Shown here: positions 56,696-64,000 of the stretch, piece after piece | Layout: every line of letters begins with the position of its first letter | Position numbering within the stretch: position 1 is the first letter of the stretch | Assembly: GCA_900318775.1 (NCBI GenBank) | Contig: ONLY01000022.1 | Coordinates: 16,942 to 80,941 of the forward strand | Direction of reading: 5' to 3' | DNA length: 64,000 bases | Source of the DNA: an uncultured Prevotellaceae bacterium | GTDB taxonomy: Bacteria > Bacteroidota > Bacteroidia > Bacteroidales > Bacteroidaceae | The notes under the pieces: generated by a model | What the model saw: only the letters and a program-made list of their open reading frames with translations | Told to the model about the DNA's origin: nothing | The model's database searches: none | Position numbers and translations under genes: made by a program

Positions 56696-56881
56696 TTATT
56701 CGTCCCAAAAATTGCGCCTTTTGCCACGAGCCTCGCCATCACTGCCTTCATCGGCAAAGTCGATGTCTGCGTTGCTGTAGACACTCGTCACTTTGGGAGT
56801 GCCACTTGCAGGAAGAAGCATGCTTGACTGCTGCTGTAGCTTCACCACCTGCAGGGCAGGCTTCATATAATCCTTTTTCAT
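56696..56881 (-). CDS. 61-residue Prevotella-type small protein
   Basis: Begins MKKDYMKPALQVVKLQQQSS, then MLLPASGTPKV, and ends with an Asp/Glu/Arg-rich tail. Short proteins opening with MKK-x-Y-x-KP-x-x-x-VVKLQQ are common in Prevotella-like genomes near secreted-protein genes; their function is unknown. It has its own -7 box (56924-56931) 43 bases upstream and a hairpin downstream, both fitting a real gene. The ATG at 56879-56881 is the start; a longer frame upstream belongs to a gene remnant in another frame. Confidence 0.65.
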   Translation of the reverse strand: MKKDYMKPALQVVKLQQQSSMLLPASGTPKVTSVYSNADIDFADEGSDGEARGKRRNFWDE

Positions 56882-56895
56882 ATTGTATAGTTTAA

Positions 56896-57033
56896 TTAGT
56901 TGATGACTACTATATTTTCTCCGCAAATATACGTTCCCTTCGTGGTCGGTTTCCCGTTCAGCTTGAGGCCACTCAGCGTGTACCACTCGCCCTTCTCTTC
57001 GATAGATGACAGAGGAGAGGCTATCTTTGCCCA
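56896..57033 (-). pseudogene. C-terminal remnant of a secreted protein gene
   Basis: The frame ending at 56896 reads EEKGEWYTLSGLKLNGKP and then TTKGTYICGENIVVIN before the stop. This is the shape of the short C-terminal tail on many Prevotella/Bacteroides secreted proteins (W-Y-x-L-x-G..K-P-x-x-K-G-x-Y-I). An in-frame stop (57034-57036) and no start codon precede it, so only the tail is left. The promoter of the 61-residue gene lies inside it. Confidence 0.6.
56924..56931 (-). promoter_or_regulatory. -7 box for the 61-residue gene
   Basis: Minus strand TATATTTG, 43 bases before the ATG. Confidence 0.45.
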
Positions 57034-57096
57034 CTAACGAACTTGCCGATACGCCACAAGCAGCCACCACAGACGCCCGGAAGGAAAACTGTTCCT

Positions 57097-57227
57097 AAGT
57101 TTGAAACAACAATTTGTAAGTTTGAAAAAATTTTTCTCAAGTTTGAAAAAATTTTTCCCAAGTTTAAAAAAATATTTCTTAAGTTTAGAAATTCTTTTCC
57201 TAAGTTTGGAATAATTGTTCACAAGTT
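57097..57227. repeat. 21-bp tandem repeat, six full units
   Basis: Units begin AAGTTT at 57097, 57118, 57139, 57160, 57181 and 57202, with a partial one at 57223; the period is exactly 21. The consensus is AAGTTTGAAAAAATTTTTCYC and the last units drift. Because 21 is divisible by three and no stops occur, both strands can be read as a heptad-like peptide (KFEKIFL on one, KLEKNFF on the other). Translation is not supported by a promoter or by homology. Confidence 0.8.
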
Positions 57228-57400
57228 ATGAATAACGCAGCAAGAAGCCTATTTCTGATGCCAAAAGGAGAGGCTGTATGCAGCGTGCATATCGACACAC
57301 GGCAACGGCAGTTTTGGGATGATCGGCAAGGTTTACATGATATATGTCATGGGAACGGCAAGAAAAGAGATGTTTTCTTTCCTCGGCACTCGGTTTTGCG

Positions 57401-57408
57401 TAACTTTG
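57401..57408 (+). promoter_or_regulatory. -7 box for lrgAB
   Basis: TAACTTTG lies 69 bases before the lrgA ATG; the leader contains a hairpin at 57426-57448. Confidence 0.6.
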
Positions 57409-57425
57409 CACAGAAAACGAAAAAA

Positions 57426-57448
57426 GGCGAGACAGGATTTGTCTCGCC
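57426..57448 (+). promoter_or_regulatory. Hairpin in the lrgAB leader
   Basis: A perfect 9-bp stem GGCGAGACA/TGTCTCGCC has the loop GGATT and lies 28 bases before the ATG. There is no U-run, so it could hinder translation or stabilise the message rather than terminate. Confidence 0.5.
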
Positions 57449-57476
57449 AAGATTATATAAGAACAGAGGACACGAT

Positions 57477-57851
57477 ATGGGAATCTTTAAGCAACTGGCC
57501 ATTATCATTGGCTGTCTGGCTGTGGGCGAACTGATTGTCTGGCTCACACATGTGCCGGTGCCATCCAGCATTCTGGGCATGCTCCTGCTGACAGCACTGC
57601 TGCAGATGAAGGTGCTGAAACTGGAATGGGTGGAAAGCCTGTCGGACTTTCTTGTGGCAAACATGGGCTTTTTCTTTGTGCCGCCAGGCGTGGCGCTGAT
57701 GCTTTATTTCGACATCATCAAAGCTGAATTCTGGCCCATCGTCGCAGCTGTGGTCATCAGCACCGTGCTGGTGATGGTGATGACAGGATGGAGCCACCAT
57801 CTCACTCGTTTACTGATTGGCAAACTGAAGAAGAGAGAGAAGAAAAACTGA
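57477..57851 (+). CDS. lrgA: CidA/LrgA-family holin-like membrane protein
   Basis: 124-residue protein with four hydrophobic helices: QLAIIIGCLAVGELIVWL, then PSSILGMLLLTALLQ, FFFVPPGVALMLYF, and PIVAAVVISTVLVMVM. VPVPSSILGMLLL and ANMGFFFVPPGV are the family signatures. It pairs with the LrgB-like gene downstream; such pairs are linked to murein hydrolase control or metabolite export. The ATG at 57477 (MGIFKQLAII) is used because it gives the family N-terminus and follows the -7 box. Confidence 0.88.
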   Translation: MGIFKQLAIIIGCLAVGELIVWLTHVPVPSSILGMLLLTALLQMKVLKLEWVESLSDFLVANMGFFFVPPGVALMLYFDIIKAEFWPIVAAVVISTVLVMVMTGWSHHLTRLLIGKLKKREKKN

Positions 57852-57999
57852 GCACAGCAGGACGAAGATGAAAGGTGAAAAGCGAAAGGCAAAAGGCAGA
57901 ACCCGTCACTCCAAACTGTCGTCCTTTTTAACTCTCTGGAGCGTAGTGTATTAACTCCCTTCCTTAACGTCCTATTGAACTTTAATCATATTGCATATC

Positions 58000-58704
58000 A
58001 TGGTTTGTTGGGAATATTTTCAAAACGAAAACTTCTTGCTGACGCTGACGTTTGGCGTCTATTTCTTGGCACGCTACATCCAGCGGAAAGTAGGTTGGGC
58101 ATGGCTCAACCCTATTCTGGTGAGCATCGCGTTCCTGATTCTGTTTCTGAAACTGACCGGTGTCAGCTATGAGACTTACGAGAGGGGCGGCGCAAAGATT
58201 GACTTTTGGCTGAAGCCTGCCGTAGTAGCCCTGGGCGTTCCGCTTTACCGCCAGCTGGTAGCCATCAAGAAGCAGATTCTGCCTATCGTCGTGTCGCAAA
58301 TAGTTGGCTGCACAACGGGCATCGTGTCTGTGGTGCTGATTGCCAAGTGGCTGGGAGCGTCTCAGCCCGTCATCCTGTCGCTGGTGGCGAAGTCGGTCAC
58401 AACCCCCATCGCCATGGAAGTCACGAGAACATTGAACGGCATTCCCTCGCTCACGGCTGCCATCGTAGTGGCTGTAGGCATATTGGGGGCCATCATCGGC
58501 TTCAAGGTACTGCATTTCGGACACATCAATCATGCTGACTCACAGGGGCTTTCCATCGGCACAGCGTCGCACGCGGTAGGCACATCGGCAGCCATGCAAC
58601 GAGGCGAAGAGCATGGTGCCTTCGCCTCGCTGGGATTGATTCTAAACGGTGTATTCACCGCTGTTCTGGCTTCCGTCCTCTTGCGATGGATGGACATCGT
58701 ATAA
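58000..58704 (+). CDS. lrgB: LrgB/CidB-family membrane protein
   Basis: 234-residue multi-pass protein, partner of the LrgA-like protein. Signatures are NPILVSIAFLILFLKL, LKPAVVALGVPLYRQL, LSLVAKSVTTPIAMEV, and the SIGTASHAVGTSAAMQRGEEHGAFASL segment near the C-terminus. The ATG at 58000 is preferred over a TTG three codons earlier. A 148-base gap separates it from lrgA. Confidence 0.9.
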   Translation: MVCWEYFQNENFLLTLTFGVYFLARYIQRKVGWAWLNPILVSIAFLILFLKLTGVSYETYERGGAKIDFWLKPAVVALGVPLYRQLVAIKKQILPIVVSQIVGCTTGIVSVVLIAKWLGASQPVILSLVAKSVTTPIAMEVTRTLNGIPSLTAAIVVAVGILGAIIGFKVLHFGHINHADSQGLSIGTASHAVGTSAAMQRGEEHGAFASLGLILNGVFTAVLASVLLRWMDIV

Positions 58705-58749
58705 CAGACACCCGTTCACTGGAACCGGCACTCTTTCAGCCTCTTTCAT

Positions 58750-59304
58750 CTATTGATGAATGAGCACTTTTCTATCTCCATGGAGATACACCCCTTTTGC
58801 CGTTGGCCTTTGGCTTATTTCCCGCCCATCTAACGTGCGCCAGGCGCCTGTCTCATCAGGCATTTTCAATGGGCTAGACTCTATTGAAGTCACACCTTCT
58901 GTTCCATAATTCAGTCCCATGCTGCGCACCTTGGCATAATAATAATCGTTAAAGTCAAAGTACGCACGACAAGCACCTATCTTAGCCCCAACTTTCGGGT
59001 ATGTCAACTGATTGCCTGCTCCAATGAAAAGGATGTTCGGATCGGCATAATCAAAAAGCGTGAAGCTGTATGTGCCCACGAAGACACCCCCTTCGAAACC
59101 GATAGCCATGGCTTCATCTTTCACGACAACACCAACAAACTCAGGGTCGGTGATGGCAGGAGCGCCAATGGCATCATGCGGATCACTACCGTCAGTCAAG
59201 CAAATTTTCGTGTACGGGCCCACAAACTTAAGCTGGATGTCTCCCGAGTTGAAAGTGAAGTTCCAGTCTAAATTGATGGCGAACGACGTGAAAGCAAACA
59301 TCAC
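58750..59304 (-). CDS. Secreted protein with Prevotella-type C-terminal tail (possibly N-terminally damaged)
   Basis: About 184 residues. The body includes NILFIGAGNQLTYPKVGAKIGACRAYFDF, seen in repeats of Prevotella secreted proteins, and ends with WRTLDGREISQRPTAKGVYL, the same type of tail as the remnant at 56.9 kb. The frame opens with GTG at 59304 (ATG at 59301) inside a hydrophobic stretch. In the frame just upstream a longer signal-like segment (KLRIVIGRRFIIFVTT) continues to a stop with no start codon. An ATG near 59366 is out of frame by one, so a 1-base indel may have damaged the signal peptide. A -7 box at 59421-59428 fits an intact upstream start. Confidence 0.6.
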   Translation of the reverse strand: MMFAFTSFAINLDWNFTFNSGDIQLKFVGPYTKICLTDGSDPHDAIGAPAITDPEFVGVVVKDEAMAIGFEGGVFVGTYSFTLFDYADPNILFIGAGNQLTYPKVGAKIGACRAYFDFNDYYYAKVRSMGLNYGTEGVTSIESSPLKMPDETGAWRTLDGREISQRPTAKGVYLHGDRKVLIHQ

Positions 59305-59420
59305 GGTAGTGACAAATATGATGAAACGCCTTCCAATGACGATGCGGAGCTTATAAATGCGTTCATGTTGCTAATGCTTAACTTATTAAGGTTTTGTTTC
59401 TAACAATAAATGGTTGGATA

Positions 59421-59428
59421 CAAAAGTA
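59421..59428 (-). promoter_or_regulatory. -7 box for the secreted protein gene
   Basis: Minus strand TACTTTTG. Confidence 0.45.
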
Positions 59429-59463
59429 CGACTTTTCACCTATAGGAAACGCATTTTTACAAA

Positions 59464-59498
59464 AAAAGTGTCTCAATTCAACAAATCGAGACACTTTT
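59464..59498 (-). terminator. Intrinsic terminator of era
   Basis: The stem AAAAGTGTCTC/GAGACACTTTT is followed on the minus strand by a U-run (A-run 59460-59467). It lies 31 bases after the era stop. Confidence 0.8.
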
Positions 59499-59529
59499 CA
59501 TAGTCTTTTCCACCACATGCAAGGACTTT

Positions 59530-60411
59530 TTACTCTGGATTGTATCCAAACAGATTCAGTTCCTTCGTAGAATTTCGCCAATCCTTATCAACTTTAACAA
59601 AAGTCTCCAAATAGATGCTCTTGCCAAAGAACTTCTCAAGGCTCTTCCGTGCTTCAGTGGCCACCTTCTTGAGCGCCTTTCCCTGATGACCGATGATAAT
59701 GCCTTTCTGTGAATCACGCTCTACGTAGATGACTGCATTGATGTGGATGTGAGTCTTATCCTCTTTGAAACTCTCCACACCAACCTCAACAGAGTATGGT
59801 ATCTCCTTGTCGTAATAGAGCAGTATCTTCTCGCGGATAATCTCGGTAACAAAGAACTTGGCAGGCTTGTCGGTCAGCTGGTCTTTGTCGAAATATGGAG
59901 GGCACTCGGGCAATAGTTCCTTGATACGAGCCAAAACGGGCTGCACATTAAAGCGATGTAAAGCTGAGATAGGAAGTATCTCGGCCTTAGGCAACAGCTC
60001 GTGCCATTGTTCCACTAAAGAGACAAGACTCTTCTCATCTGTCAAATCAATCTTGTTGATAAGCACAAGCACAGGCACGTCCAACTGCGCCACCTTCGAC
60101 AGAAAATCAGCATTCTTATCAACTGTCTCCATGGGATCGGTCACATAGAGCAACACATCGGCATCAACCAATGCACTTTCGGAGAAAGCAAGCATTGATT
60201 CCTGCAACTTATAATTGGGCTTCAGTACTCCGGGTGTGTCGGAAAACACAATCTGAGCATCCTCATCATTGATGATACCCATGATACGATGACGCGTGGT
60301 CTGCGCCTTGAACGTGGCAATGGAAATACGCTCCCCAACTAGGAGATTCATCAACGTGGACTTTCCCACATTCGGGTTACCCACAATATTCACGAAACCA
60401 GACTTATGCAT
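59530..60411 (-). CDS. era: GTPase Era
   Basis: 293-residue GTPase that binds the 3' end of 16S rRNA. G1 is GNPNVGKST, G3 DTPGV, and G4 NKID. The C-terminal KH domain carries VIYVERDSQKGIIIGHQGKALKKVATEAR. The length is normal. It is separated from fabH by 290 bases; unlike the common fabH-era-der order, der is not adjacent. Confidence 0.95.
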   Translation of the reverse strand: MHKSGFVNIVGNPNVGKSTLMNLLVGERISIATFKAQTTRHRIMGIINDEDAQIVFSDTPGVLKPNYKLQESMLAFSESALVDADVLLYVTDPMETVDKNADFLSKVAQLDVPVLVLINKIDLTDEKSLVSLVEQWHELLPKAEILPISALHRFNVQPVLARIKELLPECPPYFDKDQLTDKPAKFFVTEIIREKILLYYDKEIPYSVEVGVESFKEDKTHIHINAVIYVERDSQKGIIIGHQGKALKKVATEARKSLEKFFGKSIYLETFVKVDKDWRNSTKELNLFGYNPE

Positions 60412-60701
60412 AATTCAACAGGAAATAAACAGACTTACGTATGATGGATTAGAGGAACTTATGTACGATAGAATCGACAAAAAACGGACTTATACAGACA
60501 ATCGCTTCATTAGTATGTTTGCAACAATTGCGACAAACATCACCTAACTTGAACGAAACTAGCTTACAACTATTTATATGGACAATAAAAGAGCTTATGC
60601 TGCTTTAGATAGACAATAAAAAAATGTATAATATACAATAGCCAATCCAGCGTGTCATCACCCCGAACAACCATTATATATTATACATTATTTAGTAGAT
60701 A
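60412..60701. other. AT-rich intergenic stretch between era and fabH
   Basis: 290 bases without a gene. It contains several diverged copies of a GACTTA/GCTTATG-type word next to GACAAT (for example near 60433, 60459, 60488 and 60592). They are too decayed to define a repeat unit. No clear -7 box was found. Confidence 0.35.
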
Positions 60702-61784
60702 TTACTTACGACCTCTCTTGGCGTACCACTCCTCACGGCTAATTGTTCCCTCTTTGTAGAACTCCGCTGGAGTATCGGCAAACTTGCTGCCATCGTAGCC
60801 CCATATCATGTAGCTTGCGCCCCATGTGAAGCCTGCGCCAAATGCGGTGAAGATAAGCTTATCACCTTTCTTAAGCTGGGGTTCATACTCCCACAGACAG
60901 AGAGGAAGAGTACCACCAGAAGTGTTGGCCATATGGTCAATGTTAATCATCACATGATCTTCTTCCACGCCAATGCGACGAGCTACTGCGCTCTCAATAC
61001 GTACATTCGCCTGATGAGGAACAACCCATGCAATATCATCCTTAGTGAGATTGTTACGCTTTGCTACCAACTCCACAGCATCAGACATGTCAGTTACAGC
61101 GTGCTTGAACACTGCACGACCTTCCTGATACACAAAGTGGAGACGCTGATCAACGGTCTCATGGCTTGGCATATTGGCTGAACCACCTGCTGCCATGTGA
61201 AGATTCTCATAACCCTTACCATCTACACGAAGATAGCTGTCCATCAGACCATAATCTTCTTCCGTTGCCTCCATCAGCACACATGCAGCACCGTCACCAA
61301 AAATAGGACAAGTGTTACGGTCCTGATAGTTCGTCATAGATGACATATGGTCACCGCCACACACGATGATTCTCTTGTACCGTCCGCTACGAATGTAGTT
61401 GGCACCACACTCCATAGCGTAAAGGAAACCAGCGCATGCTGCTTCCATATCAAATCCGAAGGCATTCTTCAAGTCAAGATTGCCAATAATGAGCGAAGCA
61501 GTAGAAGGGAAATGGTAGTCGGGGGTTGTGGTTGCCACAATCACGGCCTCAATGGAGTCAGGATCAGCACCTGTCTTATCCAACAGCTGCTTCACGGCCT
61601 TAGTCATCATGAATGATGTGCCTCGACCCTCTTCTGGCTTAAGGATGTGGCGCGTCTTCACACCAATGCGTTCCATAATCCATTCATCGCTTGTCTCAAC
61701 GATGGTGGACATCTCCTCATTGTCGAGGATATAAGTAGGAACCCATCCGCCTACACCAGTAATAACAGCATTTATCTTTCCCAT
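60702..61784 (-). CDS. fabH: 3-oxoacyl-ACP synthase III
   Basis: 360-residue condensing enzyme that starts fatty acid synthesis from acyl-CoA and malonyl-ACP. The catalytic triad is visible: Cys (about residue 117) in [11 protein letters not shown], His in [14 protein letters not shown], and Asn in [12 protein letters not shown]. It is slightly longer than the E. coli protein, with a charged C-terminal extension. It is in one run with rpmF and the DUF177 gene. Confidence 0.94.
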   Translation of the reverse strand: MGKINAVITGVGGWVPTYILDNEEMSTIVETSDEWIMERIGVKTRHILKPEEGRGTSFMMTKAVKQLLDKTGADPDSIEAVIVATTTPDYHFPSTASLIIGNLDLKNAFGFDMEAACAGFLYAMECGANYIRSGRYKRIIVCGGDHMSSMTNYQDRNTCPIFGDGAACVLMEATEEDYGLMDSYLRVDGKGYENLHMAAGGSANMPSHETVDQRLHFVYQEGRAVFKHAVTDMSDAVELVAKRNNLTKDDIAWVVPHQANVRIESAVARRIGVEEDHVMINIDHMANTSGGTLPLCLWEYEPQLKKGDKLIFTAFGAGFTWGASYMIWGYDGSKFADTPAEFYKEGTISREEWYAKRGRK

Positions 61785-61801
61785 AAGAAAGGAATGTTAA
61801 A

Positions 61802-61987
61802 TTAGATTGCAGCTTCCTTAACAATAGCCACCTTACCACGGTAGTAACCGCATGAAGGACAAACTGTATGATATACGTAGAATTCACCACAATTTGGGCA
61901 TACAGCAAGTGTTGGAGCTACTGCAACGTCATGAGTTCTTCTTTTTCTTGTACGAGTCTTTGACTGTCTTCTTTTAGGATGTGCCAT
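61802..61987 (-). CDS. rpmF: 50S ribosomal protein L32
   Basis: 61 residues, starting MAHPKRRQSKTRTRKRRTHD. It has a complete zinc ribbon, CPNC and CPSC separated by FYVYHTV-type residues, so it is the Cys-plus form. It is 13 bases downstream of the DUF177 gene, the common pairing. Confidence 0.96.
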   Translation of the reverse strand: MAHPKRRQSKTRTRKRRTHDVAVAPTLAVCPNCGEFYVYHTVCPSCGYYRGKVAIVKEAAI

Positions 61988-62000
61988 TTTCTTGTTATTT

Positions 62001-62573
62001 TTATAGTTTATCTTTCAATTGTTTCAGCGCTGCCCAACGAGCATCAACAGGTTCATCGGAATCTTCCCCCTTGATGGCGCTATGCATACCGCTGCTTAGC
62101 GAATCATCATGCTCTGTACCCTCCCCTCCACTTCGGGTGGATTGATGACGGCTGAGTTCGTGCATCATCGCATCGTCACATTTCCCAGGTTCGTGACAAC
62201 ACACGATTGGCATACTGAGCACTATAAATTCATAGATGAATTGTGCAAGGTCTATGCGACCTTCTGCCTCAGGAACAACTACACAATCACCCTCGTCAAC
62301 ATACTCATCACCTAGCTTAACGTTCAAAACGTCTGTCGTCTCAATCCGCAATTCGAGATCAGACATACAACGATCGCATGGTACTATGACTGTGCCGACA
62401 CTCTGTACACGAAACTTATAGATTGCATTTGCGCTTATACAAGTCACTGTTGTATGCAACTTACCACGTTGAATAAGTCCATCAATATGACCCCAAAAAG
62501 CATCATCAATATCGTACTCGAAGGTCTTGCCCTCAAGTCCGTGACTCAACAAATCAATCTTAAAAGTATCCAT
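62001..62573 (-). CDS. DUF177 (YceD-like) rRNA-associated protein
   Basis: 190-residue member of the DUF177 family, which is linked to 23S rRNA maturation and always placed before rpmF. Visible features are VPCDRCMSDLELRIE with the conserved Cys pair, DCVVVPEAEGRIDLAQFIYEF, LSMPIVCCHEPGKC, and the ending WAALKQLKD. It is the first gene of the rpmF-fabH run; the -7 box is 18 bases upstream. Confidence 0.88.
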   Translation of the reverse strand: MDTFKIDLLSHGLEGKTFEYDIDDAFWGHIDGLIQRGKLHTTVTCISANAIYKFRVQSVGTVIVPCDRCMSDLELRIETTDVLNVKLGDEYVDEGDCVVVPEAEGRIDLAQFIYEFIVLSMPIVCCHEPGKCDDAMMHELSRHQSTRSGGEGTEHDDSLSSGMHSAIKGEDSDEPVDARWAALKQLKDKL

Positions 62574-62590
62574 GATACGCTTTTAGACTG

Positions 62591-62598
62591 CAAAGGTA
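62591..62598 (-). promoter_or_regulatory. -7 box for DUF177-rpmF-fabH
   Basis: Minus strand TACCTTTG, 18 bases before the ATG. Confidence 0.65.
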
Positions 62599-62678
62599 CG
62601 AATTAATTTATTAACAACGTGAAAATAAAAGAACTTTTTTCTCTCCTCACTTTAAAATCAGGATTCTCTATCACTTAC

Positions 62679-63860
62679 TTACACATTCACATTGCCTTTA
62701 GGCAACTCAATACGAAACGTTGTGCCTACACCTATAACAGAATCTTTCACATAAATCTTGCCATGATGATACTCTTCAACAATACGCTTTGCCAGTGATA
62801 GCCCTAAACCCCAGCCGCGCTCTTTTGTTGTAAAACCCGGCTTGAAAACAGAACGGAAATTAGACTTCGGAATGCCCTTACCCGAATCTTTCACCTCCAC
62901 ATACACATACTGAGCATCTTCCTCAACCACGACTTCTATTCTCCCAGCTCCCCCCATCGCATCAACTGCATTTTTACAAAGGTTCTCCGCCACCCATTCG
63001 AACAAACTTGGAATAAGATTGGCAATGACCTCGCCATCAGGGAAAACTGTCCGCATCTGCACTTTATTAGAAGTACGCTTATCCATATATGCCACGACAC
63101 GCGACAATACTTCAAGCACATTCTCTGGCTTGGGGGCAGGGATAGATCCAATTTTCGAGAACCGCTCTGCAATCCTTTCTAGACGTTTGATATCTTTTTC
63201 CATCTCAGGTAACAAGACATCATCCGGATAATTTTCTTTAAGCACTTCATGCCATGCGATTAAGCTGGAGATAGGAGTTCCCAATTGATGCGCAGTTTCT
63301 TTCGAAAGCCCCACCCATACTTTATTCTGCTCTGCTCTCATTGCAGAAAACAATGCAAAAATCGCAATAAGAACAAAAAGCACAACAACGCCCAATTGGA
63401 TATAGGGATAAATTGCCAAACGCTTCAACATCAGCGATTCATCATAGCATATATGAATATACCCTCCCTGATCAAACTCTTGAGGGAGATCTATCCGGAT
63501 TACACGGCCATGAGAACGAAATTCTTTTGCTAACGATGATAGATACAGCACAGAATCCTCATCGGATGAGAATCTTTTGCCAATATTACGAGCTGACAAC
63601 GCCACACCTTTCTTATCGGTCAAGATCACAGGAATTGTACGATTCCCATTAATAACCTTCAGCACAAGATTCATGTCGGTATTCTCGTCAGCAGCATTCA
63701 ACGAGCGCATTGCTTCCGCCCAGACTCCCATTCTATTCCGTTCTTCCTGTTCCAAATCTGAAATCAGGTAGTTGCTAATAAGCAAAGAACCAATAGCTAT
63801 TAAAACAGCCACTAGCACCAACACATATCTTATATGGCGTATCCTTTCGAACATTTGCAT
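62679..63860 (-). CDS. Membrane-bound sensor histidine kinase
   Basis: 393-residue kinase. TM1 is near 12-30 (YVLVLVAVLIAIGSLLISN). An extracytoplasmic domain of about 115 residues follows, then TM2 near 150-170 (YIQLGVVVLFVLIAIFAL). The phospho-acceptor His is in SKETAHQLGTPISSLIAWHE. ATPase boxes are N (NLCKNAVDAMGG), G1 (VKDSGKGIPK), and G2 (GWGLGLSLAKRI, with W where G is common). No response regulator gene is in the window, so the partner and signal are unknown. It lies just downstream of the rRNA operon end. Confidence 0.9.
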   Translation of the reverse strand: MQMFERIRHIRYVLVLVAVLIAIGSLLISNYLISDLEQEERNRMGVWAEAMRSLNAADENTDMNLVLKVINGNRTIPVILTDKKGVALSARNIGKRFSSDEDSVLYLSSLAKEFRSHGRVIRIDLPQEFDQGGYIHICYDESLMLKRLAIYPYIQLGVVVLFVLIAIFALFSAMRAEQNKVWVGLSKETAHQLGTPISSLIAWHEVLKENYPDDVLLPEMEKDIKRLERIAERFSKIGSIPAPKPENVLEVLSRVVAYMDKRTSNKVQMRTVFPDGEVIANLIPSLFEWVAENLCKNAVDAMGGAGRIEVVVEEDAQYVYVEVKDSGKGIPKSNFRSVFKPGFTTKERGWGLGLSLAKRIVEEYHHGKIYVKDSVIGVGTTFRIELPKGNVNV

Positions 63861-63879
63861 AATATGTATATAACGAAAA

Positions 63880-63907
63880 AGCCCTCCACATTATTGTGTG
63901 AAGGGCT
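63880..63907 (-). terminator. Intrinsic terminator of the rRNA operon
   Basis: On the minus strand AGCCCTTCACACA pairs with TGTGGAGGGCT (one bulge) and is followed by Us (A-run 63876-63880). It lies 10 bases after the 5S 3' end. Confidence 0.8.
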
Positions 63908-63917
63908 CCAGAAAGAA

Positions 63918-64000
63918 GGCGGCGACCTACTCTCCCGCATTGCGGTGCAGTACCATCGGCGCGCCCGGGCTTAACTTCTCTGTTCGGGATGGGAAGAGGT
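63918..64000 (-). rRNA. rrf: 5S ribosomal RNA (partial, 5' end outside window)
   Basis: The minus strand ends with GTAGGTCGCCGCC, and CCCGAACAGAGAAGTTAAG is visible further in, the conserved 5S core. About 83 bases are present; the rest runs off the right edge. The upstream 23S/16S genes would lie outside the window. Confidence 0.93.

Noticed and set aside
57043..57231. 62-codon frames on both strands (heptad-like peptides)
   Set aside because: Both arise from the 21-bp repeat; no start context or promoter. Kept as a repeat instead.

Overview
The window looks like chromosome from a Bacteroidales bacterium, most likely a Prevotella-type member of the Prevotellaceae. Three things point there. 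The -7 boxes are of the TAnnTTTG type with no Shine-Dalgarno sequences. The gene order is Bacteroidetes-typical (rsfS-ftsH-cdsA; DUF177-rpmF-fabH-era; tig-clpP-clpX-recQ; parA-parB-DUF5683-lytic transglycosylase-rel; PPIase-surA-ostA-mutL). The type IX secretion gene porQ is present, as are short proteins and gene ends carrying the C-terminal tail common in Prevotella secreted proteins. Species level is not claimed.

Layout. 1-3.1 kb (minus): partial topB behind an Mla-type ABC ATPase/permease pair, divergent from lptB. 3.2-9.4 kb (plus): lptB, rsfS, ftsH, cdsA and a DUF349 protein, closed by a strong hairpin. 9.6-16.7 kb (plus): eight tightly packed or overlapping genes (DUF1573 protein, meaB, porQ, cmk, ispH, then a three-gene amino-sugar cassette). 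16.8-21.6 kb: an AT-rich block with a candidate structured RNA, two tandem cytosine-C5 methyltransferases and a PD-(D/E)XK-like nuclease, bracketed by an intact tRNA-Gln and a decayed copy of it. 21.8-27.7 kb: surE, lpxB, a small conserved protein, rsmA (minus), a YbhN-like membrane protein, pepD and a MerR regulator. 27.9-29.4 kb: an ISAon1/ISL3-like insertion sequence with a broken transposase. 29.7-35.9 kb (minus): rel, transglycosylase, DUF5683, parB, parA. 35.9-36.9 kb: long non-coding stretch with a 23-bp tandem repeat, a parS-like half-site and tRNA-Val/tRNA-Pro. 37-47 kb (minus): ompA, then the mutL/ostA/surA/PPIase envelope operon, then guaB. 47-53.2 kb (minus): recQ with a large insertion, clpX, clpP, tig. 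53.3-56.5 kb (minus): NSS transporter, small lipoprotein, der. 56.6-59.4 kb: accessory patch of gene remnants, 21-bp repeats, a 61-residue peptide gene, lrgAB and a secreted protein. 59.5-64 kb (minus): era, fabH, rpmF, DUF177, a histidine kinase and the start of an rRNA operon (5S, cut by the window end).

Most of the window is housekeeping: envelope biogenesis (lptB, ostA, lpxB, cdsA, mla, surA-type chaperones, ompA), protein quality control (ftsH, tig, clpPX), ribosome/GTPase functions (rsfS, era, der, rpmF, rsmA) and chromosome maintenance (parAB, mutL, recQ, topB). The most unusual parts are the tRNA-bracketed restriction-modification block with its structured RNA, the RecQ insertion, the repeat arrays next to parAB and lrgAB, and the remnant/secreted-tail genes that separate era from der.
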